Shown here: positions 50,201-58,841 of the stretch, piece by piece
Numbering within the stretch: the first letter of the stretch is position 1
Layout: each line of letters opens with the position of its first letter
Assembly (NCBI GenBank): GCA_026967495.1
Contig: CP114060.1
Location: 1,674,001-1,738,000 of the forward strand
Origin: Rouxiella badensis
GTDB taxonomy: Bacteria > Pseudomonadota > Gammaproteobacteria > Enterobacterales > Enterobacteriaceae
Direction: 5' to 3'
DNA length: 64,000 nucleotides
Made by a program: the position numbers and the translations under genes
The notes under the pieces: model-generated
The model's input: only the letters and a program-made list of their open reading frames with translations
Told to the model about the DNA's origin: nothing
The model's database searches: none

Positions 50201-50851
50201 CTGGAGCAGCTCGAAGCTCAAGGTTATGCTGGCGAATGGCTGCCGGTGCTTGAAGAGTGGGTAAATAATGTGCTGACCGCGCCATTAGACGAGAGCGGCA
50301 TGGCGCTTGCCGAGCTGGAACCTTCTCAGCAGCAGTCTGAATTACAATTTTATCTGCCGATCGACGGATTGCTCAAGTCTGAGCAGCTTGATGCTCTGGT
50401 TCGTCACTACGATCCCTTGTCTGCGCAGTGCCCTCCTTTAAATTTTCAGCAAGTTCGTGGCATGTTAAAAGGCTTTATAGATTTGGTTTATTGCTGGCAG
50501 GGACGCTATTACCTGCTCGACTACAAGTCCAACTGGCTTGGAGAGGACAGCAGTGCCTACACCCGTTCTGCGATGGAAAACGCTATGGCGCAGCATCGTT
50601 ATGACCTGCAATATCAACTCTATACGCTCGCTCTTCATCGTTATCTGGGACATCGATTAGCGGGATACAGCTATGAAAAACACTTCGGGGGCGTCATCTA
50701 TCTGTTTTTACGCGGAGTTGATTCGGCTCATCCCGACAACGGTATTTACCGTCAACGCCCAGACGAGGCGTTTATTAAGGCGATGGACAGTCTGTTTAAG
50801 GGTGATGAGGTGCCAATGTTGACCTCGTTGTTGTTGCAGGAGAATTCATGA
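47282..50851 (+). CDS. recB: RecB subunit of exonuclease V
   Basis: 1189 residues, uninterrupted. N-terminal superfamily-1 helicase: Walker A EASAGTGKTFTLALL, DEFQDTDPQQYRIF (motif II), GDPKQAIYAFRGAD (motif III), VVTIHKSKGLEYPLVW (motif V), and LLYVALTRSVYHC (motif VI). The C-terminal nuclease domain has LDYKSNWLG with the catalytic Asp and Lys. It overlaps ptrA by 1 nt and recD by 4 nt, so the operon is translationally coupled. Confidence 0.97.
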   Translation: MTETIPHKLNPLTLPLSGERLIEASAGTGKTFTLALLYLRLLLGLGKEAAFSRRLTVEEILVVTFTEAATEELRGRIRSNIHELRLACIRGNSANPMLTALMTEIVDLSEAASTLLAAERQMDEAAIYTIHGFCQRMLMHNAFESGILFEQTLIQDELPLRRQACADFWRRYCYPLPLDIARVVSQEWSGPEALLGDLSSYLHGEAPQLRFPPDQQETLEDRHQRIVSRIDDIKLQWLAAAADFESLITQSGIDKRSYSSRYLPNWLAAIGDWSSQPTESYSLPKELERFRQSVLLEKTKKGEPPEHRVFSAIDRLYEEPLSIRDLVIARALTAIRQSIAEEKRQRAELGFDDLLSRLDNALRQPGGEALAQAIRQRYPLAMIDEFQDTDPQQYRIFHRLYGKQPACGLLLIGDPKQAIYAFRGADIFTYMRARSEVSAHYTMDTNWRSSVPMVNGVNKIFSRLPTPFLFAQIPFISVQPAPKNNELSFELHGVKQPGLQCWLQPGEGVGVSDYQQFMAHYCASQIRDWLTAGQEQQAWLVSGQTRRAVQASDITILIRSRREAALIRDALSALNIPSVYLSNRDSVFDTPEAMDVLWLLQAVLTPEHERTLRSAMATGLMGLDALTLDALSQDELAWDKLVDEFDGYRQRWMQRGVLPMLKNLISHRHLAEDLLANPGGERRVTDLLHLGELLQEAAAQLDSEHALVRWLAQQIAQPDTQSQSQQLRLESDRHLVKVVTIHKSKGLEYPLVWLPFISNFRLQQQGLYHDRESFAALLDLSEDEKSLELAEEERLAEDLRLLYVALTRSVYHCSLGIAPLIQGTRKKQGDTDLHLGALGYLVQGGQAGDASYLAESLQALADENVAVAQAATVEQTLWVAPEVATPELSAAQISRSLADFWRVTSYSGLQQHGSSLAQDLLPKLDVDAAGEQPEDIAPQMTPHSFPRGAAPGTFLHSLFEEIDFSQPVDPQWLLEQLEAQGYAGEWLPVLEEWVNNVLTAPLDESGMALAELEPSQQQSELQFYLPIDGLLKSEQLDALVRHYDPLSAQCPPLNFQQVRGMLKGFIDLVYCWQGRYYLLDYKSNWLGEDSSAYTRSAMENAMAQHRYDLQYQLYTLALHRYLGHRLAGYSYEKHFGGVIYLFLRGVDSAHPDNGIYRQRPDEAFIKAMDSLFKGDEVPMLTSLLLQENS

Positions 50852-52731
50852 TGTTGGCCCTTTACGAACAGGCGATGGCACTCGGTGCGTTGCGTGCACT
50901 CGACGTACAGTTTGCACGAACGATAGCGGGAGATAATCCGGCCATGATGCTGGCTGCAGCCTGCCTGAGCGCCGAAGCTGGAAAAGGGCACGTATGCCTT
51001 CGCCTCGAAGAGCTACGGCCTGACCGGTTGTTTGAGGGCCGTTTCCCCGCGTTGGCGAGCAGTCTTTGGCTCAGCGCGGGCGAGCCTGATGAAGCACAGT
51101 GGTTGTCTTTATTACAGCAGCATCCTGCGGTCAGCGACGGGAGCGGAGCGACACCTTTGGTTTTGCAGCAGCAACGGCTTTATCTCCAGCGTATGTGGCA
51201 GGACGAAGGGCAGGTTGCCGCGTTCTTTATTGACGAAGGCGTTCTGTCGTCGCTCAACCTGATGGAGCAAAACGGTGAAATTGCGGTTGACGAGGCTCGC
51301 CTGCGTGAGGTTCTCGACCAGTTGTTTGGGCCAGCGACCCCAGGCGAAATTGACTGGCAAAAGGTTGCCGCCGCCGTTGCAGCAACCCGTCGTATAGCGA
51401 TTATCTCCGGGGGACCGGGGACGGGTAAAACCACGACGGTGGCCAAACTCCTTGCAGCGCTGGTACAGCTCAATAGCGAGGGGCGGCTGCGTATTCAACT
51501 GGCTGCTCCGACGGGCAAAGCGGCTGCAAGGCTTACCGAATCGTTGGGACAGGCGAGCCGCAGGCTGAATCTCACCGACGAGCAGCGCGTTCAGTTCCCC
51601 GATGAAGCCTCGACGCTGCATCGTCTGCTGGGGACTCAGCCGAACAGCCAGAGGATGCGCTACCATCAGGGCAACCCACTGCACCTCGACGTGCTGGTGG
51701 TCGACGAAGCGTCTATGGTCGACTTGCCTATGATGGCTCGTCTGATTGCCGCATTGCCTGCCGAGGCGAGGGTCATCTTCCTAGGGGATCGTGACCAGCT
51801 CGCTTCGGTTGAAGCGGGTGCGGTACTCGGTGATATTTGCCGTTTTGCCGAGGAGGGATACAGCCCGGCACGCGCCGCAGAGCTAGAACGGCTCACCGGC
51901 TGCGCGATAACCGGCGAAGAAGGGGAACATGCGGCCAGCGTCCGCGATACGCTTTGCCTGCTGCGTAAAAGTTATCGATTTGACTCGGGTTCCGGCATTG
52001 GCATTCTGGCAAAGGCGGTTAACGCCGGGGATGCTCAGCTCGCAGGTCGCATTCTGTCGCGGGATTTGCCGGACGTCGGCAGCTTTGCTCTCAACGAGAC
52101 AGAAGATTTTAAAATGCTGCTCGATGCCTGTGTGGCGGGTTATCGCCCTTATTTACAAGCCGTGGCCGCAGGTGAGGATCCGGCCGAAATCCTCAAAGCA
52201 TTCGGCACCTTTCAGGTACTTTGTGCGCTGCGCGAAGGACCATTTGGTTTGACAGGGCTTAATGAACGCATTGAACAGGTTTTACAGCGTGAAAGACTTA
52301 TCCGCAGACCGACCGCGTCGGGTGGGCGTTGGTACGCCGGAAGGCCGGTGATGATAAGCCGCAATGACAGTGCGCTCGGGCTGTTTAACGGCGACATCGG
52401 CATCACGCTGCGTAACGAATTGGGCGAGCTTAGGGTATATTTCCAGCTCCCCGACGGACAAATCAAATCGGTACAGCCGAGCCGACTGCCGGTGCATGAT
52501 ACCGCTTATGCGATGACGGTGCACAAGTCGCAGGGGTCTGAGTTTGAACATACGCTGCTGGTCTTGCCAAATCACTTCTTGCCGGTGTTGACCCGTGAAC
52601 TGGTGTATACGGCTATCACGCGTGCCAAGCGTCGGCTGTCGCTTTACGCCAGTGAGAAGGTTTTAGGGTTGGCAATACGCACGCCGACGCTGAGGCGAAG
52701 CGGGCTTGTCGAGCGGTTAACCACAGGTTAA
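50848..52731 (+). CDS. recD: RecD subunit of exonuclease V
   Basis: 627 residues, uninterrupted. 5'-3' helicase of RecBCD and controller of the nuclease. Walker A SGGPGTGKTTTVAKLL, Walker B VLVVDEASMVDLPMM, GDRDQLASVEAGAVLGDIC, and the C-terminal TVHKSQGSEF and VYTAITRAKRRL. The start overlaps the recB stop (ATGA). E. coli RecD is 608 residues. Confidence 0.97.
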   Translation: MMLALYEQAMALGALRALDVQFARTIAGDNPAMMLAAACLSAEAGKGHVCLRLEELRPDRLFEGRFPALASSLWLSAGEPDEAQWLSLLQQHPAVSDGSGATPLVLQQQRLYLQRMWQDEGQVAAFFIDEGVLSSLNLMEQNGEIAVDEARLREVLDQLFGPATPGEIDWQKVAAAVAATRRIAIISGGPGTGKTTTVAKLLAALVQLNSEGRLRIQLAAPTGKAAARLTESLGQASRRLNLTDEQRVQFPDEASTLHRLLGTQPNSQRMRYHQGNPLHLDVLVVDEASMVDLPMMARLIAALPAEARVIFLGDRDQLASVEAGAVLGDICRFAEEGYSPARAAELERLTGCAITGEEGEHAASVRDTLCLLRKSYRFDSGSGIGILAKAVNAGDAQLAGRILSRDLPDVGSFALNETEDFKMLLDACVAGYRPYLQAVAAGEDPAEILKAFGTFQVLCALREGPFGLTGLNERIEQVLQRERLIRRPTASGGRWYAGRPVMISRNDSALGLFNGDIGITLRNELGELRVYFQLPDGQIKSVQPSRLPVHDTAYAMTVHKSQGSEFEHTLLVLPNHFLPVLTRELVYTAITRAKRRLSLYASEKVLGLAIRTPTLRRSGLVERLTTG

Positions 52732-52745
52732 GGCATCGATAAAAC

Positions 52746-52782
52746 AAAAAGGCAGACTGAGTGACCTCATTCTGCCTTTTTT
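52746..52782. terminator. Bidirectional intrinsic terminator
   Basis: AAAAAGGCAGA / TCTGCCTTTTT hairpin between convergent recD and argA. Confidence 0.9.
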
Positions 52783-52806
52783 ATTTTTACGCCGCTACGT
52801 GGCTAA

Positions 52807-54133
52807 TTACAGGTCGGCGATCAGGATCTTGGAGCGGCGCTGGTAGTTGTACATTTCCTGCTTTTGAATCGGCAAAACGTCGACGTCAGCCGGTTTGAAT
52901 CCGCGCTCCTGGAACCAGTGGATGCTGCGGGTCGTCAGCACGAACAGGCGATTAAGCCCCATCTGTCTTGCGTGGCTGGCAACGCGTTTTAGCAGCATCT
53001 CGCCGCGCGACGAGCTTCGATAATCAGGATGCACGGCGACGCAGGCCATCTCACCTATCTTCTCGTCGAGGAATGGATACAGTGCAGCACAGGCGATGGT
53101 CAGGTTATCGCGCTCGATGATGGTAAATTTATCAATTTCCATCTCAAGCTGTTCGCGAGAACGGCGGACCAGAATACCCTGTTGCTCAAGAGGACGAATA
53201 AGCTCAAGGATTCCACCGATGTCGTTGATAGTTGCACGACGCACCTGCTCGGCGCTTTCCATCACGACCTGCGTACCGATTCCGTCACGAGAGAACAACT
53301 CCTGGACCAGTGCGCCGTCTTCCTGATAGCTGATCAGGTGACTGCGACGCACGCCGCTGCGGCACGCTTTGACAGCACCGCGCAGGAAGCGCACAGTTTC
53401 TGACTGGTATTCGCCTTTATCTTCAATTTTCTCGATGAAGTCCTGCGCCTCATTAGGGAAGAGGCTCGGAGATAATGTTGCCTTCTTCGTCACTTACACC
53501 CTGTTCGGCGCTGAAACCGATCATCTTCTCGGCCTTTAGTTTGATCGCCAACTGAGTCGCGACCTCTTCAGACACCAGATTGAAGCTCTCACCGGTAACG
53601 GAAACCGCAACCGGCCCCAGCAACACGATGGCGTTGCTGTCGAGCTGGCGGTGAATCGCCTCTTCATCGATACGGCGGATACGACCGCTGTGGCAATAAT
53701 CCACGCCGTCGTCCACACCCAAAGGCTGCGCAATAATGAAGTTACCGCTGACCACATTGATATGCGCACCCTGTAACGGCGTGTTATTCAGGCTCATCGA
53801 CAGACGTGCAGTAATATCGAGCTGCAAAAGACCCGCAGCCTGCTTAACCAACTCTAATGCTCGGGCGTCGGTCACGCGGGTGTTCTTGTGATAGATCGGC
53901 TGATAGTCATGCTCGGACAAGTTGCTGTCGATTTGTGGTCGTGCGCCATAAACCACAACCAGCCGAATACCCAGGCTATGCAACAGCCCGATATCGTTGA
54001 CTATATTTGTGAAATTCTCATGTTCAATGGCCTCACCACTGAGCATGATAACGAAAGTCTTACCCCGGTGAGCATTGATGTAGGGAACTGAGTGGCGAAA
54101 ACCTTGGACCAATTCAGTGCTTCGTTCCTTCAC
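52807..54133 (-). CDS. argA: ArgA, N-acetylglutamate synthase (one-base insertion in this sequence)
   Basis: First enzyme of arginine synthesis, acetylating glutamate. N-terminal amino-acid-kinase-like domain binds arginine for feedback inhibition (FVIMLSGEAIEHENF, RLVVVYGARPQID); C-terminal GNAT domain has ACVAVHPDYRSSSRGEMLL and NRLFVLTTRSIHWFQERGF. The frame breaks at 53461-53467 (plus strand GAGGCTC for GAGCTC); removing one base gives NIISELFPNEAQDFIE and about 441 residues (443 in E. coli). Two ARG-box-like sites lie upstream, so ArgR repression is expected. Confidence 0.95.
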
Positions 54134-54147
54134 GGCAAAACCTCTTT

Positions 54148-54183
54148 TGCATTTTTATTCGTAATTTTCGTATTTTTATTCTT
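54148..54183. promoter_or_regulatory. argA: Tandem ARG boxes of argA
   Basis: Two similar AT-rich sites, TGCATTTTTATTCGTA and CGTATTTTTATTCTT, centred about 21 bp apart, the usual spacing of paired ArgR boxes (consensus TGAATwwwwATTCA). They lie 15-50 bp upstream of the argA start. Confidence 0.7.
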
Positions 54184-54357
54184 TTGTGGCTGTGTGGCAA
54201 GTAAGAAATCTCTGTTTTTGAAATTCAATTATTTCTAAGGCACAAAAAACTGAAAAATCCTGACAATCCTGAAGGTGACAGCAGCGGATCGATTCGTTAA
54301 AGTTTGTTCTATTGCGTTTTGTTACTTTTATTTATTATTTGATATCTTTGAGACTGC

Positions 54358-55604
54358 ATGCCTGACGAACAACATAATTCTCGCCGTCGCCTCCTGTTAC
54401 AAAGCGCAGCAGCATCATGGTTGTTAAGCGTTAGCCGGATTGGTTTTGCCGCCAGTCCGCACGTTGTTGCCGTTCGCGTCTGGCCCTCGACCACCTATAC
54501 CCGCATTACGCTGGAATCCAGCCAGTCGCTTAAATATAAACAGTTTAGGTTACAGAATCCGTCGCGTGTCGTGATTGATATTGAAGACGTGCAGCTTAAT
54601 TCTGTGCTTAAGGGGATAGGTGAAAAAATACGCGCGCAGGACCCTTATATCTCTCAGCTGCGCGTCGGGCAATTTAATAAAACCACTGTACGACTGGTGA
54701 TTGAGCTAAAGCAAACTATCTCTCCACACCTGTTCACGCTGCCGCCTGTGGCGGGGTTTCGTCATCGGCTGGTTATTGACCTCTATCCTGAGCAGGGCGG
54801 CGGCGAGCAGGACGATCCCCTGTTAGCATTGCTCGAAGACTACAATCGTGGCGATGTTGCGCGAAGTTTGCCGCCAGAAAAAAGAAGGACGGCAAGGCAG
54901 GACACGAACGCCCAATTGTGATTATGCTCGACCCTGGTCACGGTGGTGAAGACTCCGGTGCCATCGGCAAATACAAGACGCGAGAAAAAGACGTGGTGTT
55001 GCAGATTGCCCGTCGACTGCAAAAGCTCATCAGGCAACAGCCGAACATGACCGTTTACATGACCCGCAACGAAGATATCTTTATTCCCTTAAAAGTGCGT
55101 GTCGCCAAGGCAAGAAAGCAGCGCGCAGACTTGTTTATCTCCATTCATGCTGATGCCTTTACCAGCCGAGCGGCACGAGGCTCATCTGTGTTTGCGCTCT
55201 CAACCGAAGGCGCGACCAGCGCTGCCGCGCGCTTTCTGGCCCACTCCCAGAATGAATCGGACAAAATTGGTGGCGTCAGTAAAAGCGGTGACCGCTATCT
55301 CGACCATACTTTATTTGATCTGGTGCAGACTGCCACCGTCAATGACAGTCTGAAATTTGGCAGAGAGGTGCTGACGCGAATGGGTAAGGTCAACCATCTG
55401 CATAAGCACAAGGTCGATCAGGCGGGGTTTGCGGTATTGAAAGCGCCTGACATTCCATCGATTCTGGTTGAGACCGCCTTCATTAGTAACATCAGCGAGG
55501 AGCGAAAACTACGTACCAGCCATTTTCAGCAGCAGGTTGCGGAATCTATTCTGGCCGGGATTACGGCCTATTTTGCAAACGGCGGCATGTTGGCCCGTCG
55601 ATAA
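54358..55604 (+). CDS. amiC: AmiC, N-acetylmuramoyl-L-alanine amidase (one-base deletion in this sequence)
   Basis: Periplasmic septal amidase that splits daughter cells under NlpD control. Tat signal with twin Arg (SRRRLLLQSAAASWLL), AMIN domain (residues about 35-160; septal targeting), and Amidase_3 zinc domain: LDPGHGGEDSGAIG, Glu in REKDVVLQIARRL, His in FISIHADAF, and catalytic Glu in ILVETAFISN. The frame breaks at six A (54878-54883); one more A gives PPEKKKDGKAGHERPIVIM and 415 residues (417 in E. coli). Confidence 0.95.
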
Positions 55605-55641
55605 ACAAGGAGGTTTAGGGGGGAGGGGGTAAATCGCGGGC

Positions 55642-55672
55642 AAAAAAAACACCCGTAGGGTGCTTGTTTTTA
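55642..55672 (+). terminator. Weak terminator-like hairpin after amiC
   Basis: CACCC-GTA-GGGTG with flanking A- and T-rich arms and a final T-run, 40 bp past the amiC stop. It could also end the leftward tRNA transcript. Confidence 0.6.
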
Positions 55673-55702
55673 ACAGATTCACATTTAATGTGACAGTAAG
55701 AT

Positions 55703-55780
55703 TGGTTGCGGAGGCCGGATTTGAACCGACGACCTTCGGGTTATGAAGCCCGACGAGCTACCAGGCTGCTCCACCCCGCG
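55703..55780 (-). tRNA. metV: Initiator tRNA-fMet(CAT), copy 1 (extra base in the anticodon loop in this sequence)
   Basis: Has all initiator marks: C1 opposite A72, three G-C pairs in the anticodon stem (GGG/CCC), CAT anticodon, T-loop GGTTCAAATCC, and encoded CCA. A G6-U67 wobble in the acceptor stem is shared by all three copies. The anticodon arm reads TCGGGCTTCATAACCCGA, giving an 8-nt loop instead of 7: one extra T next to the anticodon (plus-strand GAAGCCC at 55745-55751 for GAGCCC). The same extra base is in all three copies and in other GAGCCC sites of the window, so it is almost surely not real. Symbol by order in the E. coli metZWV cluster; minus strand, so this is the last of the three. 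Confidence 0.93.
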
Positions 55781-55830
55781 TCCGTCTACTGCTATCTGTT
55801 TTTTACTTCTTTACTACCCATTCGGTTAGT

Positions 55831-55908
55831 TGGTTGCGGAGGCCGGATTTGAACCGACGACCTTCGGGTTATGAAGCCCGACGAGCTACCAGGCTGCTCC
55901 ACCCCGCG
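55831..55908 (-). tRNA. metW: Initiator tRNA-fMet(CAT), copy 2 (extra base in the anticodon loop in this sequence)
   Basis: Identical in sequence to copies 1 and 3, with the same extra base (plus strand GAAGCCC, 55873-55879). Spacers of 50 and 90 bp separate the three copies, with short shared flanks (TCCG on one side). Confidence 0.93.
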
Positions 55909-55998
55909 TCCGTATACTAACTTACTTTTTACTTCTTACGCAATTAAATCACGTAGTTATCGAACTTACATCCAATTTCGTATTGAGCAATGCGAAAT

Positions 55999-56076
55999 TG
56001 GTTGCGGAGGCCGGATTTGAACCGACGACCTTCGGGTTATGAAGCCCGACGAGCTACCAGGCTGCTCCACCCCGCG
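55999..56076 (-). tRNA. metZ: Initiator tRNA-fMet(CAT), copy 3 (extra base in the anticodon loop in this sequence)
   Basis: First gene of the leftward three-tRNA unit; identical to the other copies, with the same extra base (plus strand GAAGCCC, 56041-56047). The promoter should lie in 56077-56140, between this gene and mltA. Confidence 0.93.
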
Positions 56077-56334
56077 TCCGATGGAGGCGAACTATACTCC
56101 CCGTGAGAAATGATGCAACCTCTTTTTGTATTTGATTGAGATAAATCGCTTTATCGCTTTCTTTTTGTTCATAATGCCGGTTATTTCTGCTGTTTTCCGT
56201 TAAAGCATTTTTTTCTGCGGCGTAATTCCTTTCCTATTCCCCCTTTGTTATCTTTCCTCCCAGAAATCCGGCGCCATAAAAGCGACAGTCGCGCTGGATT
56301 AAGAATTTTGATCCCTGAGCAAGAGAGCGCATTA

Positions 56335-57513
56335 ATGAAAGGACGTTGGACTAAATATTTGCTGAGTGGGCTAGTGCTTGCCGTGCTGGCTGGCTGTTCA
56401 TCCCGACCGACCGATCGCGGCCAGCAGTACAAAGACGGGCGTCTCGACAATGCGCTTGAGTATGTCAACGAGCCAAACGCCAGCGGTAAGCCAGTGAATG
56501 CGCGCGATTACGCGAATCAGGTGCTGGAGGTGCAGGCTGCATCGTCCTCTCTTTATAACCGCCATACCAATACCTATAGCGCCATCGAACGTTGGGTACG
56601 TTCTGGAGCGGACACCCGCACGCTGAGCCAATACGGTATTAGCGCCTATCAGATGGAAGGCGCAGACAATTTCGGTAACGTGCAGTTTACTGGCTACTAT
56701 ACGCCGGTAGTCCAGGCGCGTTACACGCCGCAGGGTGAGTTCCAGTATCCTTTATACCGTATGCCGCCAAAACCACGCGGCGGTCGCCTGCCGGATCGCT
56801 CGGCAATTTACGCCGGTGCCATCAGCAGTCGCTATGCCGTGGCTTACACCAATTCCCTGATGGATAACTTCATGATGGAAGTGCAGGGCAGTGGCTACGT
56901 GGACTACGGTGACGGTCGTCCTCTGACCTTCTTCGGCTACGGCGGCAAGAATGGTCATGCGTATCGCAGTATCGGCAAAATCCTTATCGATCGCGGCGAA
57001 GTAGCGCGTCAGGACATGTCGATGCAGGCCATTCGCCACTGGGCGGACACACACAGCCAGGCTGAGGTGCTCGAGCTACTGGAACAGAATCCTTCCTATG
57101 TGTTCTTCAGGCCTGAACCTTTCACGCCAGTGCGCGGTGCGGCGGGCGTTCCTTTGGTTGCCAAGGCATCGGTGGCCTCTGACCGTTCCCTCATCCCTTC
57201 TGGTACTACGCTGCTTGCCGAGGTGCCAGAGCTGAACAACAACGGCAAATTTACCGGTAAATATCATCTTCGCCTGATGGTTGCTCTGGACGTAGGCGGT
57301 GCAATCAAGGGACAACATTTCGATATGTATCAAGGGATTGGTCCAAACGCGGCGATTGCGGCAGGATTTTATAATCACTATGGGCGCGTATGGGTGTTAA
57401 AATCCTCGCAAAGCGCTCAGCCAATGTTGACCTCGTATCAGGAAGGGCAACTCGGCGGCGGGTCTCAGCTTGTTCCGGCAGCTGACGCCAAGAATCCTTT
57501 TGCAGACAATTAA
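56335..57513 (+). CDS. mltA: MltA, membrane-bound lytic murein transglycosylase A
   Basis: Outer-membrane lipoprotein that cleaves peptidoglycan to anhydromuropeptides. The start at 56335 (MKGRWTKYLLSGLVLAVLAGC) gives a lipoprotein signal with lipobox LAGC. The mature protein shows FTGYYTPVVQARYTPQGEFQ, VQGSGYVDYGDG and the catalytic Asp region RLMVALDVGGAIKGQHFDMY. 392 residues, slightly longer than E. coli MltA (365). No frame break. tcdA starts 30 bp after the stop. Confidence 0.95.
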   Translation: MKGRWTKYLLSGLVLAVLAGCSSRPTDRGQQYKDGRLDNALEYVNEPNASGKPVNARDYANQVLEVQAASSSLYNRHTNTYSAIERWVRSGADTRTLSQYGISAYQMEGADNFGNVQFTGYYTPVVQARYTPQGEFQYPLYRMPPKPRGGRLPDRSAIYAGAISSRYAVAYTNSLMDNFMMEVQGSGYVDYGDGRPLTFFGYGGKNGHAYRSIGKILIDRGEVARQDMSMQAIRHWADTHSQAEVLELLEQNPSYVFFRPEPFTPVRGAAGVPLVAKASVASDRSLIPSGTTLLAEVPELNNNGKFTGKYHLRLMVALDVGGAIKGQHFDMYQGIGPNAAIAAGFYNHYGRVWVLKSSQSAQPMLTSYQEGQLGGGSQLVPAADAKNPFADN

Positions 57514-57543
57514 TTAGCACTTAGATTTGAGAGGTCACACAAC

Positions 57544-58385
57544 ATGGCAGCGGAATACTCTGAGGCTTATCAACAGCGCTTCGGCGGCACGGCGCGTTTA
57601 TACGGTCACCAGGCTCTGGCGCTGTTTTCTGCTGCACATGTCTGTGTGATTGGCATTGGCGGCGTGGGATCCTGGGCCGCTGAGGCACTGGCGCGTACCG
57701 GTATTGGCGCAATTACGCTGATTGATATGGACGACGTTTGCGTCACCAACACTAATCGGCAGATCCATGCGCTGCGTGAAAACGTAGGTCAGTCAAAGAT
57801 TGAAGTGATGGCACAGCGCATTCTGGCGATTAATCCTGAGTGTAAGGTGACCTGCATTGACGATTTTATTACGCCCGACAACGTTGCCGAGATGCTCAAT
57901 CGAAATTTTAGCTATGTGATTGATGCCATCGACAGCGTACGTCCGAAGGCTGCGCTGTTGTCATACTGCCGCCGCTATAAAATTCCGGTCGTCACTATCG
58001 GCGGTGCGGGGGGCAAATTGACCCGACGCGTATCGAAGTAGCTGATCTGGCTAAAACTATTCAGGATCCGCTGGCGGCCAAGCTGCGTGAGCGCCTCAAG
58101 AATGATTTTAACGTCACCAAAAACAACAAGGGTAAGCTGGGGATTGATTGCGTGTTTTCCAGCGAACCGCTGATGTATCCGCAGGCAGACGGTTCTGTCT
58201 GTGCATCCCGCGCCACGGCCGAAGGGCCGAAACGGATGGACTGTGAGTCTGGATTTGGTGCGGCAACGATGGTCACCGCAACCTTTGGTTTTGTTGCAGT
58301 ATCTCACGTGTTGAAGAAGATGATGGCCAAGGCAGAAAGAATGGCAGCCGCTGAGGCTGTTAAAAGTCCTGCAGCGGCTGTTTAA
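57544..58385 (+). CDS. tcdA: TcdA (CsdL), tRNA threonylcarbamoyladenosine dehydratase (one-base deletion in this sequence)
   Basis: E1-like ATP-dependent enzyme that cyclises t6A37 to ct6A in ANN-decoding tRNAs. Nucleotide-binding GIGGVGSWAAEALARTGIG, LIDMDDVCVTNTNRQ, YVIDAIDSVRPKAALL. The frame breaks at six G (58008-58013); one more G gives GGAGGQIDPTRIEVADLAK and about 280 residues (268 in E. coli). It converges with csdE (7-bp gap). CsdE-CsdA form its sulfur-transfer partners in E. coli. Confidence 0.93.
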
Positions 58386-58392
58386 GACATTT

Positions 58393-58827
58393 TTAAAGAC
58401 AGGTGCGGGCGATGTTCTGTACGCCCTGTGAGAGCGCAGCCAGCCCGCTGGCACGGCTGCTGCTCAACTGTTCACGCAGCTGTAGCGTCTCAAAAAGTGC
58501 AAGCGGATCTCGGTTCAAGATTTCTTGCGGCGTTTTTCCCTCGACGGCGGTGAGGAGAACTGCAAGTAAGCCTTTTACTATTCTGCCTTCGCTGTCGCCA
58601 TAAAAATGAATCCCACCGTTTTCGAGTCGTTCGTAGCCTAGCCAAACGCGATTCTCACAGCCCGAAAGCTCAATCGATGGCGTTTTCAACGCTGCGTCGA
58701 GCGGCGGCAGGGCTTTAGCCAGCATCACCAACTGACGATAGCGGTCTTCCCACAGGCGGAAGCCGGAAAACGTTTCAATCAACGATGACTCGGTAATCTC
58801 GTATCCAAAAGGGTGCGGGGCTAACAT
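58393..58827 (-). CDS. csdE: CsdE, sulfur acceptor for CsdA
   Basis: 144-residue SufE-family protein. The sulfur-accepting Cys is in LSGCENRVWLGYE, followed by the conserved HFYGDSEGRIVKGLLAVLL. Accepts persulfide from CsdA and raises its activity. Follows csdA with a 14-bp gap; same operon. Confidence 0.95.
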   Translation of the reverse strand: MLAPHPFGYEITESSLIETFSGFRLWEDRYRQLVMLAKALPPLDAALKTPSIELSGCENRVWLGYERLENGGIHFYGDSEGRIVKGLLAVLLTAVEGKTPQEILNRDPLALFETLQLREQLSSSRASGLAALSQGVQNIARTCL

Positions 58828-58841
58828 AATTTCTCTCTAAT

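Noticed and set aside
55180..55186. GAGGCTC in amiC as another motif insertion
   Set aside because: The frame is correct with the base present (ARGSSVFALS), so the sequence is genuine. The same holds for GAAGCCC in the molybdoenzyme gene at about 25110.
55703..56076. Three identical 78-bp repeats with spacers, superficially like a CRISPR array
   Set aside because: The repeats fold as tRNA-fMet with encoded CCA and sit at the conserved metZWV position.
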